A stretch of DNA of 64,000 bases from Gammaproteobacteria bacterium (GTDB taxonomy: Bacteria; Pseudomonadota; Gammaproteobacteria; GRL18). Each line of letters begins with the position of its first letter. Positions within the stretch are counted from its first letter, which is position 1. Position numbers and translations under genes: made by a program. Below the pieces are notes generated by a model. It did not search any database and was not told the DNA's origin. It saw nothing but the letters and a program-made list of their open reading frames with translations. The stretch lies in contig JALWRI010000088.1 of the NCBI GenBank assembly GCA_026994225.1, positions 1,458 to 65,457 of the forward strand, in the 5' to 3' direction. Positions 10,048-19,252 of this stretch are shown here, one piece after another.

Positions 10048-11577
10048 ATGTGTGGAATTATTGGTATTGTAGCGTATCAAAATGTTAATCAGGAATTATA
10101 TGATGGTTTGACTATGTTACAACATAGAGGACAGGATGCAGCCGGTATTGTGGTGTGTGATCATGCTCATTTAAACTTACGTAAGGGGAATGGTTTAGTA
10201 AGAGATGTATTTAGTCGGCAGGATATGTTACGACTAAAAGGGAATATGGGGATTGCCCATGTTCGTTATCCTACGGCAGGATGTGCTTCTTCAGCAGAAG
10301 CGCAACCTTTTTATGTTAATTCACCCTATGGAATTACCTTATCACATAATGGTAACTTAACCAATGCTGAAGCATTAAAAGAAGAAATTTATAAAGATGA
10401 TTTACGGCATTTGAATACTGAGTCTGATTCAGAAGTGTTACTTAATGTCTTTGCACATGAATTGCAAAAAAGTAAAAAGTTACGCATAGATGAAACGGAT
10501 GTATTTAGAGCAGTAAAGGGGGTGCATAAGCGTTGTCGTGGTGCGTATGCGTGTGTAGCTATGATTACGGGTTATGGTATTGTTGCCTTTCGTGATCCAT
10601 ATGGTATTCGTCCTGTGGTATTTGGAAAACGTAAGACAAAACAAGGTGATGAGTATATTATTGCTTCAGAAAGTGTAGCGATTGATAGTTTAGGTTATCA
10701 ATTACAAAGAGATATTTTACCTGGGGAAGCGATATTAGTAACTCGTCAAGGGGATTTTTATGCACAACAATGTGCAAAAAAAACGCAATTATCACCGTGT
10801 ATTTTTGAGCATGTCTATTTTGCTCGTCCTGATTCTATTATGGATAACGTATCTGTATATAAAGCGCGTTTGAGAATGGGCAAGTTATTAGCAAAAAAAA
10901 TATTACGCTTATATCCACAGCATGATATTGATGTGGTGATCCCGATTCCTGATACCAGTAGAACCTCGGCATTAGAATTAGCAAATACCTTGAAAGTACG
11001 TTATCGAGAAGGATTTATTAAAAATCGCTATATTGGGCGCACATTTATTATGCCAGGGCAACAAGAGCGGAAGCGTTCAGTAAAGCAAAAATTAAATGCT
11101 ATGGGATTAGAGTTTCGCCGCAGGAATGTATTATTAGTTGATGACTCTATTGTACGTGGGACAACATCCAGTCAAATTATCGAAATGGCACGGGATGCTG
11201 GAGCAAATAAGGTCTATTTTGCTTCTGCTTCCCCTCCGGTACGTTACCCTAATGTCTATGGTATTGATATGCCATCAGCAAAAGAGTTAATCGGGCATGG
11301 TCGTAATGAACAGGAAATTGCTCAGGTCATTGGTGCAGATTGGTTGGTATATCAAGATTTAGATGATTTAATTATGGCATCAAGGAAGAAGAATAAAAGT
11401 ATTAAAAAGTTTGAAAGTTCCGTATTTGATGGCGAATATATTACTGGAGATATCAATGAGAACTATTTACGTTGGGTAGATAGTTTACGTAATGAAGAAG
11501 GTAAACAAGAGGCCTTGCAAAAAGATAATGAAATACTGGGTATTCATAATAATTCAGAAAATAATAAGAACGAATAA
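10048..11577 (+). CDS. purF: Amidophosphoribosyltransferase
   Basis: PurF catalyses the first committed step of purine synthesis, PRPP plus glutamine to phosphoribosylamine. Cys2 becomes the N-terminal nucleophile of the glutaminase half after methionine removal (MCGIIGIV). The glutaminase signature [10 protein letters not shown] is intact. The phosphoribosyltransferase half carries the PRPP loop [14 protein letters not shown] near residue 365. The protein is 509 residues, close to E. coli PurF. Its C-terminal tail is rich in Asn, Glu and Lys. It ends convergently with the downstream minus-strand gene, 36 bases apart, with no obvious terminator hairpin between them. Confidence 0.97.
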   Translation: MCGIIGIVAYQNVNQELYDGLTMLQHRGQDAAGIVVCDHAHLNLRKGNGLVRDVFSRQDMLRLKGNMGIAHVRYPTAGCASSAEAQPFYVNSPYGITLSHNGNLTNAEALKEEIYKDDLRHLNTESDSEVLLNVFAHELQKSKKLRIDETDVFRAVKGVHKRCRGAYACVAMITGYGIVAFRDPYGIRPVVFGKRKTKQGDEYIIASESVAIDSLGYQLQRDILPGEAILVTRQGDFYAQQCAKKTQLSPCIFEHVYFARPDSIMDNVSVYKARLRMGKLLAKKILRLYPQHDIDVVIPIPDTSRTSALELANTLKVRYREGFIKNRYIGRTFIMPGQQERKRSVKQKLNAMGLEFRRRNVLLVDDSIVRGTTSSQIIEMARDAGANKVYFASASPPVRYPNVYGIDMPSAKELIGHGRNEQEIAQVIGADWLVYQDLDDLIMASRKKNKSIKKFESSVFDGEYITGDINENYLRWVDSLRNEEGKQEALQKDNEILGIHNNSENNKNE

Positions 11578-11613
11578 AACGGATATAAGTAAATTATTAT
11601 CATCTGGTATTCA

Positions 11614-12540
11614 CTATTGTTGGTATTCTCGGTATTTTTTATGATAACGATATAAATGTATGCGGGGAATAATGGCTTCATCTTGTAATTTTCTATCACT
11701 GCGTTTAGCACGAGAAAAATGCAAATCCATTGTTTCTAAAGGACGTAATGGTGGTAACTCCCTTAATTTTCCTACAGGATAGAATAATGGTAAACTCGCC
11801 ATAATTTTTTGTTGTTGAGGTGTGTAAATATTAGCAATAGGATATGGTTTTAATACGGTACGATATGCCATAATCTCCTGACCGCTATATTGGCTTAAAT
11901 GTTTACGCTCCATTGCTAACATAGTGTGCCAGTTATCAATAAAGTCCTGATCATCACTAGGGGGGATATGTTGTTCTTCTTCTGCAAGGCGTTGTAAAAC
12001 TTCATTGACAGTAACGCGTTTATTTCCAGCAGAATTGGCCGCCCAAGAAAACATCACTTTGCTTGGGGGAATGCTAGTATAAGGAATGGAACGGATAGTT
12101 TGACGAAATGAAAAGTAGGGAATAACCTTAGCTATTTCTCTTTGGCGTACTGTACGGCGATGATCGATATGTTGGATTTTTTCTTGTAAATCCTGTTTAC
12201 ATTGGTTTACCTTCTGGACTTGCTCTAATGTTTTTGAACTTGCAGCAATAAGACCTGGACAGCGCACTGATGCTTGTACTTTTTGCTCAGGAAGAAAAGT
12301 AGTCGTTAAGAGTATTTCGCTGGTTTTTTGGCGTGCTGCATGATTAAATATATTCTCACAAGGAATGATTTGAGGAGATGTTTTTTGATGGTGAGGTACG
12401 GGTAAAATAGAAGTGTAGGCAGGCAAAGCCTGATCCTGTTCAAGAATGTAGGAGGTTAAAGTCTGTAACTCAATAAGCAGTGTCTTGTAAGCCTCAAAAG
12501 CAAGTAATCGACTTTCTAATCTGTCATCTTTTTTAGACAT
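11614..12540 (-). CDS. tus: Tus-family DNA replication terminus site-binding protein
   Basis: The 308 residues (E. coli Tus has 309) align with Tus along most of the length from memory: VRCPGL at 92-97 with VRLPGV at the same position, MFSWAANSAGNKRVTVNEVL with RFGWANK...RDEVL, PYPIANIY with VQPIARVWY, and AIIPRIHLY with LIIPRLHLY at the C-terminus. Tus binds Ter sites and stops the DnaB helicase in one orientation. In this alignment the E. coli cytosine-lock residues Phe140 and His144 fall on non-equivalent residues (around 133 and 137, the latter an alanine), while a basic cluster before IIPR is retained. A basic 12-residue C-terminal extension follows HLY. The gene sits 30 bases behind a methyltransferase and is probably co-transcribed with it. 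Family assignment is firm; fork-arrest activity is inferred. Confidence 0.85.
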   Translation of the reverse strand: MSKKDDRLESRLLAFEAYKTLLIELQTLTSYILEQDQALPAYTSILPVPHHQKTSPQIIPCENIFNHAARQKTSEILLTTTFLPEQKVQASVRCPGLIAASSKTLEQVQKVNQCKQDLQEKIQHIDHRRTVRQREIAKVIPYFSFRQTIRSIPYTSIPPSKVMFSWAANSAGNKRVTVNEVLQRLAEEEQHIPPSDDQDFIDNWHTMLAMERKHLSQYSGQEIMAYRTVLKPYPIANIYTPQQQKIMASLPLFYPVGKLRELPPLRPLETMDLHFSRAKRSDRKLQDEAIIPRIHLYRYHKKYREYQQ

Positions 12541-12570
12541 CGTTAGGATCTCTTGATTAAAAAAAGGGCA

Positions 12571-13155
12571 TTAATTTTTTGTTGCCACCGCAACAGTATA
12601 GGTTTTACCTTGTTTTAATTTTTTATAATTACCAAAAACATCTTTAAACATACGTTCAATAAAACGGCGTAGTCCTGTAATGGTAACGACATAAAAATGT
12701 CCCCCAGTATGTAATGCAGTACAGGCATCATGCATATAGAGTGTTAGCATTTCATTACCCACTTTAGCAGGTAAATTGGAAGCAATAAGATGGAATTGCT
12801 GGTTTTGTATATGAGAAAAACCATTACTAAGGAGTATGTTACAATTATTTAATTGATTAGCCTGACAATTCTTTTTTGCATATTCCACTGCGACAAAGTC
12901 TTTGTCAATGAGGGTGGTAACACCTTGTGAGGCTTTTTTTGCCATAACCATACCCAGTACCCCATAACCACATCCGAGATCAAGGCAATGATCTTGTGGT
13001 TGGATTTGCATATTATCAAGTAACATACGTGAGCCATCATCAATATTACGGGGTGAAAAAAGTCCCCAAGTACTGGTAAAATGGAAAGGTTCTCCTAATA
13101 AAGTTTCGTTAAAGTGCAAATCTTCTTGAAGCTGTTGTAAATAATGTTGAGTCAT
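12571..13155 (-). CDS. Class I SAM-dependent methyltransferase, MTS (RsmC-like) type
   Basis: This is a 194-residue single-domain methyltransferase. The SAM-binding motif I is CLDLGCGYGVLGMVMAKK, followed by the acidic residue in LIDKD. The motif IV position reads SNLPAKVGNE, the NPPY-like signature of MTS-type base methyltransferases, here with Leu-Pro-Ala. Length and pattern resemble short RsmC/YbxB-like proteins that lack the N-terminal half of E. coli RsmC, so the substrate may be guanine-N2 of rRNA, but this is not certain. It precedes the tus homologue and diverges from uup, with 86 bases between the starts. Confidence 0.8.
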   Translation of the reverse strand: MTQHYLQQLQEDLHFNETLLGEPFHFTSTWGLFSPRNIDDGSRMLLDNMQIQPQDHCLDLGCGYGVLGMVMAKKASQGVTTLIDKDFVAVEYAKKNCQANQLNNCNILLSNGFSHIQNQQFHLIASNLPAKVGNEMLTLYMHDACTALHTGGHFYVVTITGLRRFIERMFKDVFGNYKKLKQGKTYTVAVATKN

Positions 13156-13241
13156 AACGGTTATTGAAAAAGTGAAAAAGAACTATTTTACTGTATATGG
13201 CAGCATTTGTAGAGATTTATCCTGAGGAAGGAATATAAAAA

Positions 13242-15152
13242 ATGGCATTATGTGTATTAGAAAAAATATCGTTAGCATATGGGTTACACCATTTATTCCA
13301 GGATTTGAATTTAAGTTTAGAAAAAGGGGAGAAAGTGGGTTTAATTGGTCGTAATGGTGCAGGAAAAACGACTTTAATGCGTTTATTACAAGGTAAAGTA
13401 CAAATAGATAGCGGTACTGTCAAATTTCAACGAGAAAATAAAGTCAGTTATCTTTCTCAAAAAGTGCCTTTGGATATGCAAGGCAGTGTATTTGATGTGA
13501 TAGTACAGGGATTAGCTGATACAGGTAAGCTATTAGTACAATATCATCATATTTTGGCACAAATGGAACAATGTGCAGATGAGGCATTATTAGCAGAACT
13601 AGAAAAAGTACAACATGCTTTGGAAGCGGTCAATGGTTGGCAGTTAGAACAACAAGTCGAAGCGATGATAAGCCGTTTATCCCTTGATGGGCAGGCACGC
13701 ATAGAAGCATTATCAGGCGGACTAAAACGTCGGGTATTATTAGCAAAAGCCTTAATTTCTGATCCAGATATTTTACTTTTAGATGAGCCGACCAACCATC
13801 TGGATATTGCATCTATATTATGGTTGGAAGATTTTATTCGTAGTTATGAAGGGTGTGTCTTAGTCGTAACGCATGATCGGATGTTTTTGCAAAATATTGC
13901 TACCCGTATTATTGAGCTAGATAGAGGGAGTTTGTATTCTTTTCCTGGTGATTATCAAAATTATCTACGGCGTAAAGAAGAAATGTTACAGGCAGAAGAA
14001 CGGCAAAATAATTTATTTGATAAAAAACTAGCAGAAGAAGAAGTTTGGATCAGGCAAGGTATTAAAGCACGTAGAACCAGAAATGAAGGACGTGTCAGGG
14101 CATTAAAAGCAATGCGTGAAGAACGTAAACAACGTCAGACACAACAAGGAAAAGTAAAACTGGAATTAGAGGCACAAAGGCAATCGGGAAAAATTGTCGT
14201 TGAAGCAGAAAATATCAGCTATACACTGAATGATAGCTGTATTATTAAGGATTTTTCCAGCATTATTTTACGTGGTGATAAGATTGGCGTATTAGGTTCA
14301 AATGGCGCAGGGAAAACAACCTTGTTGCGATTATTATTGAGTGAATTAGCACTGCAAACAGGTACTTTACAGATCGGTAGTAAATTAGATATTGCTTATT
14401 TTGATCAATATAGAGCAGGGTTAAATGAACAAAAAACAGTGCTGGAAAATATTGCTGAGGGGAAAGAATTTTTAACTATTAATGGTAAACAGCGGCATGT
14501 ATATAGTTATTTACAAGATTTTTTATTCACCTCTAAACGTGCCAAAATGCCTGTTCATGCGTTATCAGGAGGAGAGCGTAATCGTTTGCTTTTAGCACGG
14601 TTATTTTCACGTCCAACTAATTTATTGGTATTAGATGAACCGACCAATGATTTAGATGCAGAAACCCTTGAGCTATTAGAAGCCTTGCTCATTGATTATC
14701 CAGGTACATTATTGTTAGTTAGCCATGATCGGAGTTTTTTAAATAATGTGGTAAGTAGCCTTTTTGTTTTTGAAGGGAAGGGGAAAGTGAGTGAATATGT
14801 TGGTGGTTATGATGATTGGTTAAGTATGCAAAAACAGCATGAAAGCTCACTGACATCATCTGCTACAACAATGATAGAGCATAAAAAGCAAAATACAGAA
14901 AAAAAGAAAATAGCCATTGAAAAAAAGAAAACAGGCACTTTGACATATAAGGAGCGTATAGAATTAGAGCAATTACCTGAGCAGATTGAAACATTAGAAA
15001 TACAACAGCAAGAATTAGAGACATTAATGGGAGAGACTGATTTTTATCAACAAGATTATCAAGCAATACAAAAAGTCAATGAAAAATTAGCAGTATTAAC
15101 GCAGCAATTAGAAAAAGCCTATTCTCGCTGGGACGAATTAGAGAGTAAATAA
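13242..15152 (+). CDS. uup: ABC-F ATPase, Uup-like
   Basis: Two ABC ATPase cassettes lie in one soluble chain of 636 residues, with no membrane segments. The first Walker A is GRNGAGKT at 36-43, with signature LSGGLKRRV and Walker B ILLLDEPTNHLD. The second has GSNGAGKT near residue 351, signature LSGGERNRL and LLVLDEPTNDLD. The domains are joined by a charged helical linker, and the C-terminus is a long Lys/Glu/Gln coiled coil, as in Uup. Uup acts on ribosomes and on branched DNA intermediates, and its loss raises precise transposon excision. A GAGGAAGGA ribosome binding site precedes the ATG. Confidence 0.9.
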   Translation: MALCVLEKISLAYGLHHLFQDLNLSLEKGEKVGLIGRNGAGKTTLMRLLQGKVQIDSGTVKFQRENKVSYLSQKVPLDMQGSVFDVIVQGLADTGKLLVQYHHILAQMEQCADEALLAELEKVQHALEAVNGWQLEQQVEAMISRLSLDGQARIEALSGGLKRRVLLAKALISDPDILLLDEPTNHLDIASILWLEDFIRSYEGCVLVVTHDRMFLQNIATRIIELDRGSLYSFPGDYQNYLRRKEEMLQAEERQNNLFDKKLAEEEVWIRQGIKARRTRNEGRVRALKAMREERKQRQTQQGKVKLELEAQRQSGKIVVEAENISYTLNDSCIIKDFSSIILRGDKIGVLGSNGAGKTTLLRLLLSELALQTGTLQIGSKLDIAYFDQYRAGLNEQKTVLENIAEGKEFLTINGKQRHVYSYLQDFLFTSKRAKMPVHALSGGERNRLLLARLFSRPTNLLVLDEPTNDLDAETLELLEALLIDYPGTLLLVSHDRSFLNNVVSSLFVFEGKGKVSEYVGGYDDWLSMQKQHESSLTSSATTMIEHKKQNTEKKKIAIEKKKTGTLTYKERIELEQLPEQIETLEIQQQELETLMGETDFYQQDYQAIQKVNEKLAVLTQQLEKAYSRWDELESK

Positions 15153-15158
15153 TAAGCC

Positions 15159-15374
15159 TTAATAATGAGGGGGAATATCGGATAAAAGCGATTTACCATT
15201 ACTATTTGTTGTGCTAGTTGCTTCTTTTAGCTGTTGCAATAAATAGTTACAGGTTTTTTCTAGTTGTTTAATTTGTAATTGTTGACGGTAGATAATATCA
15301 CTTAATTCTTTGTTGCTTATTTCCTGATAAGTAATTTTACTTTCAAGATTAACAATGCGTTGGGTTATATCCAT
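15159..15374 (-). CDS. slyX: SlyX family protein
   Basis: The frame is open farther upstream, but the ATG at 15374 has a good ribosome binding site (AAGGAG) eight bases ahead and gives the expected 71-residue SlyX, starting MDITQRIVNLESKITYQE. The protein is one coiled-coil helix followed by a short tail ending in PPHY, the family hallmark. The function of SlyX is unknown. It ends 6 bases from the convergent uup stop, and the HAD phosphatase gene lies just upstream on the same strand. Confidence 0.88.
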   Translation of the reverse strand: MDITQRIVNLESKITYQEISNKELSDIIYRQQLQIKQLEKTCNYLLQQLKEATSTTNSNGKSLLSDIPPHY

Positions 15375-15408
15375 AGAGCATCTCCTTTGGTAAATAATGC
15401 GTATTATT

Positions 15409-16068
15409 TCAATGACGTAAACTGATAATTTGCCAGTGTTGTTGTTGAGCATATTGATGTAATTTTTCATCTGGATCAACTGCAACTGGATGCTGTACTA
15501 TATTTAATAATGCTATATCATTATGTGAGTCACTGTAAAAGTAACTATTTTTCATACTTAATTCGGGATGTTCTTGTAAATAGTCCTGTAGACGTAGCAC
15601 TTTGCCTTCTTGAAAGCTCGGAATCCCTATAATATTACCGGTATAACGTTGATCTTTTATTTCAGGAATAGGAGCTATAATATCATCAACGTATAAATAA
15701 TCGGCAATAGGTGCTGTAATAAATAAATTAGTCGCTGTAATAATTAATAAATAATCATTTTTCTTACGATGTTTATCAAGTAGTTGTTGTGTTTTAGGGG
15801 CTATAATAGGAATGATTTTTTCATTCATAAATTGTTGATGTAAGGTGTTTAATGTAGTTAACTCATAGCGTGTTAAAATCTGTAATGCAAATTGTAGGTA
15901 TTCTTGGATATTTAATTCCCCTTTTTGGTATTGTTGATAAAAATAGTCATTTTTTTGTTGGTAAAATTGTTTATCTACTAACTTTTGTTCTACTAAAAAA
16001 CAGCCCCATAAGTAATCACTATCATCAGTAAGTAAGGTATTATCAAGATCAAAAATGGCTAAGTCCAC
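15409..16068 (-). CDS. HAD-IB family phosphatase (SerB-like)
   Basis: Motif I is FDLDNTLLTDDSDYLWG, with the nucleophile and acid aspartates near residues 7 and 9 of the chosen start; motif II is in LLIITATN; motif III/IV is SYFYSDSHNDIALL. The pattern fits the HAD-IB subfamily of phosphoserine-phosphatase-like enzymes that act on small phosphomonoesters. The GTG at 16068 is preferred because it follows GAGGGA at good spacing and yields the usual family start DLAIFDLDNTLL. An earlier in-frame GTG at 16095 would add nine residues. The exact substrate cannot be told from sequence. Confidence 0.87.
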   Translation of the reverse strand: MDLAIFDLDNTLLTDDSDYLWGCFLVEQKLVDKQFYQQKNDYFYQQYQKGELNIQEYLQFALQILTRYELTTLNTLHQQFMNEKIIPIIAPKTQQLLDKHRKKNDYLLIITATNLFITAPIADYLYVDDIIAPIPEIKDQRYTGNIIGIPSFQEGKVLRLQDYLQEHPELSMKNSYFYSDSHNDIALLNIVQHPVAVDPDEKLHQYAQQQHWQIISLRH

Positions 16069-16371
16069 AATATTTTCCCTCAGTTGATTATTCACAAGGT
16101 GTCATTTTTTGGGTATTATGATAACAAAGATTGCTTTTTATATCTTCTAATCGGGTAGCTAAAATAGCATATTATTGTATAATGATTAATGGTATTAACT
16201 TGGTAGTGATACCCAAAACTAAAGCAATGGTTTTTAGTAAAAAGCAGTACATTGACAAACAAAGTTAGCTGTAGCTATTTATTCTTCTCTCAACGAAAAA
16301 CAAGAGGGGATTTTTGCTACTAAATCTATAAATGATGAGTTATAGAATTACGCTGAGAAAGGGTAAAGATA

Positions 16372-16890
16372 GTGATTGATGCAGAGGGTTACCGGGAAAA
16401 TGTGGGTATCATATTATGCAATGAGTTTGGACAGCTTTTTTGGGCAAAACGGATAGGGCAAGATGCGTGGCAATTTCCACAAGGTGGCATTAGTCCAAAT
16501 GAAACCCCTAAAGAAGCATTATATCGTGAATTGAAAGAAGAAACTGGTTTACAGATAGAAGATGTGGAAGTGATGGCATCTACGCATGGTTGGTTACGTT
16601 ATCATTTACCTCATTATTTAATTAGACGACATCATAACCCTATTTGTATTGGTCAAAAGCAAGTATGGTTTTTATTACGATTACGTGGTGATGAAAAAGG
16701 TATCCGCTTTGATTTGTATGAACAGCCGGAATTTGATGCTTGGCGGTGGGTTAATTTTTGGGAACCATTACAAGAAGTGATTGCATTTAAGCGAAAAGTG
16801 TATGAATCAGCACTATTAGAATTTGCTCCTTTGCTGGGGATTAAAGCACAAGTACCTAAGGTTGTTAAGGCTTCTTTACAATCCCGATAG
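16372..16890 (+). CDS. rppH: RNA pyrophosphohydrolase RppH (GTG start)
   Basis: RppH removes pyrophosphate from the 5' end of mRNA and so triggers decay. The Nudix box is complete: [20 protein letters not shown] followed by TGL. The N-terminus ([20 protein letters not shown]) and the blocks [11 protein letters not shown] and [13 protein letters not shown] match E. coli RppH closely. That N-terminal match and an AAAGGGTAAAG ribosome binding site support the GTG start. The next gene is ptsP, the conserved rppH-ptsP pair. Confidence 0.95.
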   Translation: MIDAEGYRENVGIILCNEFGQLFWAKRIGQDAWQFPQGGISPNETPKEALYRELKEETGLQIEDVEVMASTHGWLRYHLPHYLIRRHHNPICIGQKQVWFLLRLRGDEKGIRFDLYEQPEFDAWRWVNFWEPLQEVIAFKRKVYESALLEFAPLLGIKAQVPKVVKASLQSR

Positions 16891-16976
16891 TAGCGATTTA
16901 TGATAGAATAAGTTGTTTGTTGCTAAGGGAACAATTATGGGAGTTGGTCAATTTTGATTAGTAGTGTATATTTGTT

Positions 16977-19247
16977 GTGATGTTTCATGCGTTACGCCGT
17001 ATTTTACATGATGTAAATAATTCAGAAGAGCTTAAGTGTGCATTAAACTTCACCGTTAGACGCATAAAAAAAGAAATGACCTCTGATGTCTGCTCTATCT
17101 ATTTACTCGATGATTCACGCTATTATCATATTCTAATGGCAACGGATGGTCTAAAGCGTGCATCTGTTGAAAAAATTCGTTTAGCACCAGGGGAAGGTTT
17201 AGTTAGCCTTGTGGCAGAACGTGCAGAGCCAGTGAAGTTAAAAGATGCTTCACAACACCCCTGTTATCATTATTTTCCTGAAGCAGGGGAAGATGGTTTT
17301 GATAGTTTTATTGGTGTGCCAATTATCCATCACCGTATTAATTTAGGCGTATTGGTAGCACAAGATTATGCAAATAATAAATTTACAGAAGAGCATGTTG
17401 ATTTACTAACTACTATTGCTACCCAGTTAGCAGAAGCGATTGCCCATGCCCGGGCTATGGGCTGTATTACGGTAGAAAAAACCCATATTCGTAGTAATCC
17501 CCCATTATCTTTATTAGGTATCCCTGGTTCACCAGGGGTAGCGATTGGTAAGGCATTAGTCTGTTCTGGTGCAGTGCTTGATGCCGTACCAGATAGATAT
17601 ATTGATGATATAGATAATGAAATTGTCATTTTACAAGCGGCAGTTTTACAAGTAAAAAAAGACATGCAAGCCCTGTCTGAACGTTTAAAAGAAGCCTCTG
17701 TTCCTCAAGAAGATATCGCTTTATTTGATGCTTATGCATTATTACTTGAGGGGGATAGTTTAGTTAATACTATTGTTGCACATATAAAAGAAGGGAATTG
17801 GGCAGCGGGGGCGTTACGTCAGACAATCAGTGAACATTTAGATATTTTTGAACAAATGGAAGATCCTTACCTGCGAGAACGGGGAGAAGATATTAAGGAT
17901 CTGGGACGAAGGATTTTAGAACAATTACAAAAAGGGCAAGATAAACCAACTGTAATACCAGATAATGCTGTATTGGTTGGTGAAGATATTTCAGCATCAA
18001 TGTTAGCGGAAATTCCAAGAGATACGATTGTAGGAGTGGTTTCGGTTAATGGTTCAGGTACATCGCATACAGCTATTTTAGCGAGAGCGTTAGGATTACC
18101 GGCAGTGATGGGGATTGCTGATTTACCAGTAAAGTTTATTGATGATTGTGAGATAATTGTAGATGGTTACAGTGGGCGGGTTTATTTTTCACCTCCAGAA
18201 GAACTTGCAGAAGAGTATCGCCGTTTACAAAATGAAGATGTAGAGTTATCTCACGAATTAGATAGTCTTAAAAATGAATCAGCACAAACACCTGATGGGT
18301 TACGTATCCGTTTATATGCCAATATGGGATTAATTGAAGATATTATAGTAGGTAAGGAAAGTGGTGCAGAAGGGATAGGGCTGTATCGCACTGAATATCC
18401 CTTTATGATTCGTTCTCATTTTCCAGGCGAAGAAGAACAATGCCGAATATATCGCCAAATATTAAAAGCCTTTGAATCACGTCCTGTTACCTTAAGAACA
18501 TTAGATATTGGTGGAGATAAAAGTTTGCCTTATTTTCCTATTCAGGAAGAAAATCCTTTTCTAGGATGGCGAGGCATCAGGATGACACTAGATCATCCTG
18601 AAATATTTATGATACAGCTAAGAGCCATGTTATTAGCAAGTGAGGGTCTTGACAATCTGAATATTTTATTTCCGATGATAAGCAGTGTTGCAGAAGTGAA
18701 AGATGCAAAAAGTTTTGTTTTACGGGCATATAAAGAGTTATTAGATGAAGGACGTAAGATAAAACAGCCTAAAATCGGGGTAATGGTAGAAGTTCCTGCA
18801 TTAGTCTTTCAAATAAAAGAAATAGCCCCGCATGTTGATTATTTTTCTATAGGGACGAATGATTTAACACAATATTTATTGGCAGTAGATAGAAATAATG
18901 CCAAAGTAGCAGATTATTATGATGGCTTACACCCTGCTGTTATTCAGGCACTTTATCAGACTATTCATCAGGCACATAAATATAAAAAACCGGTCAGTGT
19001 GTGTGGTGAAATGGGTGAAGATCCTGCAGCGGTCATATTATTAATAGGTATGAGTATTGATGCTTTAAGTATGAGTGTTGCAGCGCTGCCTAGAATAAAA
19101 TGGATTATTCGGCGTTTTTCTCAGGTACAGGCACGTATTATATTGGATAAGACATTAACTTTAGATGATTCGAAAGTTATCCGGCAATATTTATATGCAG
19201 AATTGGAAAAAGAAGGGTTAGGAGGATTAATTCGAGCTGGTCGATGA
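16977..19247 (+). CDS. ptsP: PtsP, nitrogen phosphotransferase enzyme I (EI-Ntr)
   Basis: EI-Ntr takes phosphate from phosphoenolpyruvate and passes it to NPr and EIIA-Ntr, a regulatory phosphorelay. The 756 residues show an N-terminal GAF domain (about 1-160, DVCSIYLLDD to FIGVPIIHHR), the EI N-terminal domains with the phosphorylated histidine at residue 364 in NGSGTSHTAIL, and the PEP-utilising TIM barrel (LRTLDIGGDK, YRTEYPFM, GTNDLTQYLLAVDRN, CGEMGEDP). Translation may start at GTG 16977 or at the ATG three bases later. The stop lies 5 bases from the convergent uvrA stop. Confidence 0.95.
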   Translation: MMFHALRRILHDVNNSEELKCALNFTVRRIKKEMTSDVCSIYLLDDSRYYHILMATDGLKRASVEKIRLAPGEGLVSLVAERAEPVKLKDASQHPCYHYFPEAGEDGFDSFIGVPIIHHRINLGVLVAQDYANNKFTEEHVDLLTTIATQLAEAIAHARAMGCITVEKTHIRSNPPLSLLGIPGSPGVAIGKALVCSGAVLDAVPDRYIDDIDNEIVILQAAVLQVKKDMQALSERLKEASVPQEDIALFDAYALLLEGDSLVNTIVAHIKEGNWAAGALRQTISEHLDIFEQMEDPYLRERGEDIKDLGRRILEQLQKGQDKPTVIPDNAVLVGEDISASMLAEIPRDTIVGVVSVNGSGTSHTAILARALGLPAVMGIADLPVKFIDDCEIIVDGYSGRVYFSPPEELAEEYRRLQNEDVELSHELDSLKNESAQTPDGLRIRLYANMGLIEDIIVGKESGAEGIGLYRTEYPFMIRSHFPGEEEQCRIYRQILKAFESRPVTLRTLDIGGDKSLPYFPIQEENPFLGWRGIRMTLDHPEIFMIQLRAMLLASEGLDNLNILFPMISSVAEVKDAKSFVLRAYKELLDEGRKIKQPKIGVMVEVPALVFQIKEIAPHVDYFSIGTNDLTQYLLAVDRNNAKVADYYDGLHPAVIQALYQTIHQAHKYKKPVSVCGEMGEDPAAVILLIGMSIDALSMSVAALPRIKWIIRRFSQVQARIILDKTLTLDDSKVIRQYLYAELEKEGLGGLIRAGR

Positions 19248-19252
19248 TAGGT

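Noticed and set aside
10109-10131. Minus-strand ATGTTGTAAC, an exact 10-base match to the core of E. coli Ter, inside purF
   Set aside because: It is fully explained by the invariant PurF residues MLQHRGQD and this genome's codon choice (TTA CAA). The locking G-C pair next to the core is reversed, so an E. coli-type Ter function is unlikely.
16096-16371. 275-base gap between the HAD phosphatase and rppH checked for a small gene or RNA
   Set aside because: No open frame with a ribosome binding site and no clear hairpin-plus-T-run; it probably only holds divergent promoters, none of which is convincing by eye.
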